Shown here piece by piece: positions 59,548-64,000 of a stretch of DNA of 64,000 nucleotides. Origin of the DNA: Bacillus sp. ISL-55. Lineage in GTDB: Bacteria; Bacillota; Bacilli; Bacillales; Cytobacillaceae. The number at the start of each line of letters is the position of its first letter. The first letter of the stretch is position 1. Location of the stretch: contig NZ_JAGGQU010000021.1 of the NCBI RefSeq assembly GCF_018613155.1, forward strand, positions 144,346-208,345, written 5' to 3'. The notes under the pieces were generated by a model. The model saw only the letters and a list, made by a program, of their open reading frames with translations, did not search any database and was not told the DNA's origin. A program made the position numbers and the translations under genes.

Positions 59548-59593
59548 ATTATAACAAGCAAAAAAATACATTTTATATTACAGTTTGTTAACA
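59548..59593 (-). promoter_or_regulatory. WalR-type box and extended -10 promoter of the NlpC/P60 gene
   Basis: Minus strand TGTTAA-CAAAC-TGTAAT (59593-59577) fits the WalR consensus TGTWAH-N5-TGTWAH at all positions. Twenty bases downstream is TGTTATAAT (59556-59548), an extended -10 box. That is an activating position. An additional pair TGTAAC-N4-TGTAAT is on the plus strand near 59597-59612. Confidence 0.7.
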
Positions 59594-59680
59594 ATTTGTT
59601 GGAAGCTGTAACTTTTTGTAATAGTTGAACATTTAACGAATTTTTTTGTCAGTATCGGCTCCTATTACTAGTGGATAATA

Positions 59681-59713
59681 AAAAAAAGCTTTCTCTGATT
59701 GGAGAAAGCTTTC
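59681..59713 (-). terminator. Terminator of the second murJ operon
   Basis: Minus strand AAAGCTTTCTC pairs with GAGAAAGCTTT, followed by TTTTTATTAT. Confidence 0.85.
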
Positions 59714-59718
59714 ATAAG

Positions 59719-61239
59719 CTATTGACTATCCAATTTTTCTCTTTCTAGCAGCTGCCTGAATGTGCGTGACCTCAACAAAAATAATCCACTGACAAAAACA
59801 ATTCCTCCAACCGGCACGTTCACAATTAATATTTTCAGATTGCTCCAGTTCGATGAAGGCAGCAGATTACCCATAAGAGTTAAAACTATGACCATTGCTG
59901 CTGCTGCGGTTGTTATTTTCAAAAACTCTATCCCTACCACTCTTATCCTAAATCCACCAGAAATTTTATACAGTGTTATAAATGTCATGGCAGAGTATAG
60001 TAAACCAACAATGGAAGCAGACAAGGCAAGTCCTGGAGGCCCAAACCAATTAGATAATAAATAGTTAGAAATAACATTGATTACAATCGAAATCAATCCG
60101 ATTCTCATTATAAGATGCCCTTTTTCCAACACATAAAAGCCTTTTGCGATTACTGCCTGAATACTATAGAAAAAAACGGAACCCATATATAACACAGCAT
60201 ACTCACTTGTATGAGCTGCTGCTATCGAATTAAAAGCTCCCCTCTCATAAACAAGACTGACGATCGGCTCAATCAGGATGACCATTCCTGTTACAGTTGG
60301 AGAAAGAAATAGGAACATATAGGTCAAGCCACGTTCGATTCCCTGCTTAAACAGCAGGTTATCATTTTCGGCTTTTGCTTTCGCCAAGAATGGAAAAATC
60401 ATCGTGGCTATCGTAACCCCAAATATCGCCTGAGGGATACTTACGAGACGGAATGCGTAATTCAGGTTGGAAACTACGCCTTCCTGCATCCCTGCCGCAA
60501 ACAACATATTGACTGTGAGGTTGATTTGGCCGACAGCAATCGTGATTCCTACCGGCAAAAAAACAATATAGAAGCTCTTTATTTCCAGCCAATCTGTTCT
60601 TTGTTTCCAATCAAGCAACCTGCCAGGTTTTAAATAGAACACCTTAATCAATAGGGAAAGCAGTGTGCCAACCAGGTAACCAAGAGGTACAGAATAGATT
60701 CCCAGCTGTTGTTGAAACCCAATTGCGAAGGCAATAGTGGTAAGAACAACGACTGTTTGCGAAAAGGTGGAAAAAGAAAACTTCTTCTGGGAATCAAAAT
60801 AGCCTTCGTAGACGGCATTAATCCCTACAAAGGCAATTGAAAGGAAATAGATTGCTGCGGTCCACCCGGCAATTTGCCAACCCTGTTCGTACCGCCCAAA
60901 CTCTGGGTACAGCAAGCGAACAAGACCTGGAGAAATAACCACACCAATAATTGAAACAACCAGGCCAATAAAGAATGTACCTTTGACGACATTCGTTAAA
61001 TGACTATGCCCTTTACCAAGTCGATCGTATTTATAATAACTTGGAAGAAAAGCATCCTTCATTCCAGTCAGCATAAAAAGAATAAGGGCATTCGGAATTG
61101 TCATGGCAGCAAAGTAAGCATCTGCCATATATGAATCACCATAGTAACCTGAAATCACCAGGTCACGAATCATACTTGAAAATTTTAAAAGCAATGTGGA
61201 AGCAATCAAAAGAATTGCGGCAATCCTAAGCTTTTTCAT
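59719..61239 (-). CDS. MurJ/MviN-type lipid flippase (second copy)
   Basis: About 506 residues and 14 membrane spans, MKKLRIAAILLIASTLLLKF, with SSMIRDLVISGYYGDSYMAD, the MviN family start. ATG at 61239 follows AAAGGA; the frame is open to 61332 inside the tagA end. It is the last gene of a wecC-tagA-murJ unit. Two such flippases in 35 kb, both tied to a TagA gene, imply separate or duplicated polymer export routes. Confidence 0.9.
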   Translation of the reverse strand: MKKLRIAAILLIASTLLLKFSSMIRDLVISGYYGDSYMADAYFAAMTIPNALILFMLTGMKDAFLPSYYKYDRLGKGHSHLTNVVKGTFFIGLVVSIIGVVISPGLVRLLYPEFGRYEQGWQIAGWTAAIYFLSIAFVGINAVYEGYFDSQKKFSFSTFSQTVVVLTTIAFAIGFQQQLGIYSVPLGYLVGTLLSLLIKVFYLKPGRLLDWKQRTDWLEIKSFYIVFLPVGITIAVGQINLTVNMLFAAGMQEGVVSNLNYAFRLVSIPQAIFGVTIATMIFPFLAKAKAENDNLLFKQGIERGLTYMFLFLSPTVTGMVILIEPIVSLVYERGAFNSIAAAHTSEYAVLYMGSVFFYSIQAVIAKGFYVLEKGHLIMRIGLISIVINVISNYLLSNWFGPPGLALSASIVGLLYSAMTFITLYKISGGFRIRVVGIEFLKITTAAAAMVIVLTLMGNLLPSSNWSNLKILIVNVPVGGIVFVSGLFLLRSRTFRQLLEREKLDSQ

Positions 61240-61244
61240 GGTTA

Positions 61245-61952
61245 TTATTCCTTTAAGGCCTTGTATAGGAAGACCGGCAAAATGATCTGACGTTTCCAGC
61301 GCTTGGGCTCTTTCATTAATCGATACAGCCACTCAAGACCAATAGTTTGAAAGAAGGCAGGTGCCCTTTTTACCCGGCCAGAGATGACATCGAAGGATCC
61401 GCCAACACCCTGGAACACCTTGGCTGAAAGATGATGCATATTATTGACTATCCAATATTCCTGAGTTGGGCTGCCAAGAGCGACAAAGACAATATCGGGA
61501 GAGGCCTCATTAATTGTCTTTGTTATCAATTCCTGATCTTTAACATAACCGTCCATAACACCGGTAATAACAATTTCAGGATATAATTCTTCCAATCCAG
61601 CCTTTGCCTGCTCGGCAACACCCGGCTTCCCGCCATAAAGAAAAACTCTTTTATTTCTATCCGCAGCAGCCTGGCATAGCGTCATCATCATATCGATTCC
61701 AGTCACTCTTCTTCTTAATTTCCCGCCTTTTAAGATAGAAGCAATAATCAATCCTACCCCATCAGGGATTTGATAGTCCGCTGTATTCAGTAGTTTTAAT
61801 AGCGCAAAGTCTTTCTGCGCCTTCATAATTTTTTCGGGATTAATCGCTACTATAAAAGATTTCTTCCCCTCATCCATCCTATTGAAAAGCTGGTCGATCA
61901 GCTGCCTATAGGTGAAATTACTAACAGGTACTCCTAATAACATTTCTTTCAT
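61245..61952 (-). CDS. TagA/WecG/CpsF family glycosyltransferase (second copy)
   Basis: A 235-residue GT26 enzyme: FIVAINPEKIMKAQ, YQIPDGVGLIIASIL with catalytic Asp, and IVFVALGSPTQEYWI then GVGGSFDVISGRVKRAPA. Directly after the ManNAc dehydrogenase gene, so it may transfer ManNAcA (as WecG does in enterobacterial common antigen) rather than ManNAc. It differs from the 26749-27495 copy at many positions, so the donors may differ. Confidence 0.9.
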   Translation of the reverse strand: MKEMLLGVPVSNFTYRQLIDQLFNRMDEGKKSFIVAINPEKIMKAQKDFALLKLLNTADYQIPDGVGLIIASILKGGKLRRRVTGIDMMMTLCQAAADRNKRVFLYGGKPGVAEQAKAGLEELYPEIVITGVMDGYVKDQELITKTINEASPDIVFVALGSPTQEYWIVNNMHHLSAKVFQGVGGSFDVISGRVKRAPAFFQTIGLEWLYRLMKEPKRWKRQIILPVFLYKALKE

Positions 61953-61963
61953 ACTAAAGCCAC

Positions 61964-63259
61964 CTATTCTTTAGGGATTCCCCCTTCGGTTTTTGAATCC
62001 CCTAATACCCTGACATCGAACCCTGCGCGTCTCCAAACCCCAACATCAAGGCACCGCTTTGTATCCAACACGAGTTTCGTACGCATTAAGCCTTCTACTG
62101 TTTCAGGAGAAATCGCTTTAAACTCATTATGGTCTGTCAGTATCAGAATCATGTCTGCCTTGTTTACAGCTTCTTCAAGCGTTGAGGCTTGTCCGTTCAT
62201 TACAATCCCATGAATATGTGGATCGTAAATTGAATAATCAATTCCGTATTCATCAAGATATTCAATTACTTTTAATGATGGACTCTCCCGGATATCATCA
62301 ATGTTTGCCTTGAATGATAACCCAAGGACTGCCACTCTGCCATGATTAATATTATATTCAGTAAATACATTATTAACTTTGTCAGCAGTGAATTTTGGCA
62401 TGGAATCATTTGTTTGCCTTGATAACTTAACCAGATTGGCAAGCTCCGGCTGGAGTTCAACCAGGAACCACGGGTCAACAGCGATACAATGTCCTCCCAC
62501 CCCAGGGCCTGGCATGTGGATGTTCACACGCGGATGATAATTAGCGAGCTCAATAGCTTCCCAAACATTGACATTGATCCGTTCACTTATTTTTGCAAGC
62601 TCATTCGCAAATGCAATATTAACATCACGATAAGTATTCTCGATAACTTTCACTAATTCCGCAGTAGTAGCATCAGTAACATGAATGTTCCCTTTTACAA
62701 AGGTACGGTACAATTCAACAGCCAGCTGGGCAGACCGTTCGTTAATTCCTCCGACAATCCTGTCATTGTTGACCAATTCCTCAAGAACCTTGCCTGGAAT
62801 AACCCTCTCTGGTGAATGGGCAACAAACACCTCATTTCCAATTTCCAATCCTGTTTCTTCGATTAGAGGCAGCATGATATTTTCTACTGTCTTAGGTGGA
62901 ACTGTTGATTCGAGGATCACGAGGTTCCCTTCTCTTATATAGGGAACAATGGAAATAGTCGCTTTTGCAACATAATCCAGATTTGCAGTTTTATCAGCAT
63001 TGATAGGCGAAGGCACTGCTATTATAAAAACGTCTGATTCGACAGGCTCAGTTGAAACAGTCAGACTTTTGCTGTCGATCGCCTTATTCAGTTCTTCCTG
63101 AAGTCCTTTTTCTTCTATATGAAGTTTTTTACCGGCGATATCTTTTACTATATCTACATTAATATCCATGCCATGCACGGACATACCATGATTCGCAAAC
63201 ATAACTGCAGTCGGCAGACCAATATATCCTAGTCCAACGACGCATATCTTCTTTTTCAC
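61964..63259 (-). CDS. UDP-N-acetyl-D-mannosamine dehydrogenase-like protein
   Basis: A 431-residue UDP-sugar dehydrogenase of the WecC branch. Rossmann start VVGLGYIGLPTAVMFA, catalytic Lys204 region ELVKVIENTYRDVNIAFANE, and catalytic Cys258 in GPGVGGHCIAVDPWF. The C-terminal domain begins RVAVLGLSFKANIDDIRESP. It oxidises C6 of UDP-ManNAc (or UDP-GlcNAc) to the uronate, making the polymer acidic. The partner TagA/WecG gene follows 11 bases later. No 2-epimerase gene is in the window. Confidence 0.9.
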   Translation of the reverse strand: MKKKICVVGLGYIGLPTAVMFANHGMSVHGMDINVDIVKDIAGKKLHIEEKGLQEELNKAIDSKSLTVSTEPVESDVFIIAVPSPINADKTANLDYVAKATISIVPYIREGNLVILESTVPPKTVENIMLPLIEETGLEIGNEVFVAHSPERVIPGKVLEELVNNDRIVGGINERSAQLAVELYRTFVKGNIHVTDATTAELVKVIENTYRDVNIAFANELAKISERINVNVWEAIELANYHPRVNIHMPGPGVGGHCIAVDPWFLVELQPELANLVKLSRQTNDSMPKFTADKVNNVFTEYNINHGRVAVLGLSFKANIDDIRESPSLKVIEYLDEYGIDYSIYDPHIHGIVMNGQASTLEEAVNKADMILILTDHNEFKAISPETVEGLMRTKLVLDTKRCLDVGVWRRAGFDVRVLGDSKTEGGIPKE

Positions 63260-63482
63260 GAAACTTCTTCCCTTCGTCTCTTCGATTAAAAGCCTAAATT
63301 TTATTATATCGAAGATTTACACATGAAAACAGTTTTTTAACTAAAGAGTATCTTGGAATTAATTTGAAAGCACAATTTACAAAACTTAACAATGAACACT
63401 CGAGAATTTACACCAGATAAACATGCAATTAAAACAAATAAAGTAAGCTTGCATTAAACCTGTGAAGGAGTTGATGCAAAAA

Positions 63483-63587
63483 ATGAAGACAGTCATTCGC
63501 TCTACTTGGGTTCTCACTGTCCTCTTAACTCTATTTTTCGCTCTTATCATTATTATACAGAATTCCATTAGGATGTTTTTATTTTAA
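63483..63587 (+). CDS. Possible 34-residue single-span membrane peptide
   Basis: MKTVIRSTWVLTVLLTLFFA then LIIIIQNSIRMFLF: one hydrophobic span, basic N-terminus. AAGGAG lies 12 bases before this ATG and 3 before an in-frame ATG at 63474; neither spacing is ideal. A real small gene is plausible, but support is weak. The rest of 63260-63482 shows no gene. Confidence 0.4.
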   Translation: MKTVIRSTWVLTVLLTLFFALIIIIQNSIRMFLF

Positions 63588-63699
63588 CCCGCGGATGCCA
63601 TTAGAACGAAGTTTTTAAAAGAATATCCAATAAATACCACAAAAATCCCCTCTGTTTTCAACTCCCATATTATAGTACAATCTGAAATTGTAAGGGAGA

Positions 63700-63876
63700 G
63701 TGAAATTCATAAAACAGTTTGATTCATTTCCAAAAACAATCAAGAAAACCATTCGATATATAAATCAAGATGTGAATAACATAGAGAAGCTTGAAGAAAT
63801 AGAACGCATGATCCTTATCAATATTGAAAAGCGCAAGAAGATACTGAATACAGGAAGCAACAAAGCATCCACTTAA
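63700..63876 (+). CDS. Small basic uncharacterised protein
   Basis: A 58-residue protein, (M)KFIKQFDSFPKTIKKTIRYI then NQDVNNIEKLEEIERMILIN, basic and helical, with no membrane span. The start is GTG with AAGGGAG close before it; an in-frame stop just upstream excludes a longer form. A strong terminator begins at its stop codon, which supports a real gene. I do not recognise it. The 124 bases after it show only the terminator. Confidence 0.6.
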   Translation: MKFIKQFDSFPKTIKKTIRYINQDVNNIEKLEEIERMILINIEKRKKILNTGSNKAST

Positions 63877-63903
63877 ATCCCGTTAAGTACTAACGGGATT
63901 TTT
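63875..63903 (+). terminator. Terminator of the 58-residue gene
   Basis: AAATCCCGTTA pairs with TAACGGGATTT over a 5-base loop, followed by TT. Confidence 0.88.
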
Positions 63904-64000
63904 GTATATATAAATCATACTTATTTCAACTCAACATAAACTATATATGTTTACTAATCTCTATATTTTCCTAGTTATTTACTTGACTCTTGCATTTTTT

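Noticed and set aside
1..64000. CRISPR arrays, tRNA or rRNA genes, transposases, prophage genes
   Set aside because: I found no regular direct repeats with spacers, no cloverleaf or rRNA sequence, and no transposase or phage protein; the only mobile features are the intron, the homing endonuclease and the small dispersed repeat.

Overview
The window is a low-GC Gram-positive chromosome segment that looks like a motile, competent, spore-forming Bacillaceae species (a Bacillus/Mesobacillus-type genome). The evidence is gene order: secA, hpf, fliT/S/D, flaG, hag, csrA, fliW, yviE, flgL, flgK, flgN, flgM, yvyF, comFC, comFA, degV, degU, degS and yvyE follow the Bacillus subtilis order closely. 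Strong AGGAGG-type ribosome sites and sigma-D promoters support this. I cannot name the species from sequence alone.

Region 1 (1-16 kb) holds late flagellar and competence genes, nearly all on the minus strand. The flagellin gene is split by a 362-nt group I intron close to its 3' end. Without splicing, translation stops four codons into the intron and the C-terminal D0 helix is lost. A free-standing LAGLIDADG homing-endonuclease gene sits just downstream on the opposite strand. It overlaps the second hag exon and the hag terminator and has a LexA-like box ahead of it. The hag leader carries a textbook CsrA-binding hairpin, next to csrA and fliW.

Region 2 (16-21 kb) is regulatory: degV, degU, degS and yvyE, plus an unlisted short sda-type gene (inhibitor of sporulation kinase). 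Between comFA and degV there is a run of perfect DnaA boxes, all in one orientation.

Region 3 (21-63.3 kb) is a cell-envelope island. Seven secreted proteins carry three cell-wall-binding type 2 (CWB2) repeats each, fused to a NodB deacetylase, a SpoIID/LytB domain, an amidase, two large subtilisin-like proteases, a leucine-rich-repeat domain, and an NlpC/P60 endopeptidase. Interleaved with them are enzymes for an undecaprenyl-linked wall glycopolymer: TagO, two TagA/WecG, two MurJ/MviN flippases, three glycosyltransferases, two Wzy-like polymerases/ligases, an LtaS-like phosphoglycerol transferase, an LCP ligase, a ManNAc dehydrogenase, a NagX-like acetyltransferase, a PIG-L deacetylase and a penicillin-binding protein with a degenerate glycosyltransferase part. 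The arrangement resembles the Clostridioides difficile cwp/PSII locus, where CWB2 proteins sit beside genes for the polymer that anchors them. The inference is that this island makes both the anchor polymer and the proteins held by it.

The two halves are linked by regulation. The CWB2-NodB gene has a perfect sigma-D promoter, and the CWB2-NlpC/P60 gene has a perfect WalR-type direct repeat. A 115-250 bp dispersed hairpin element occurs three times (near secA, inside the flg operon, and after the PIG-L gene). The last 600 bases hold two possible very small genes.
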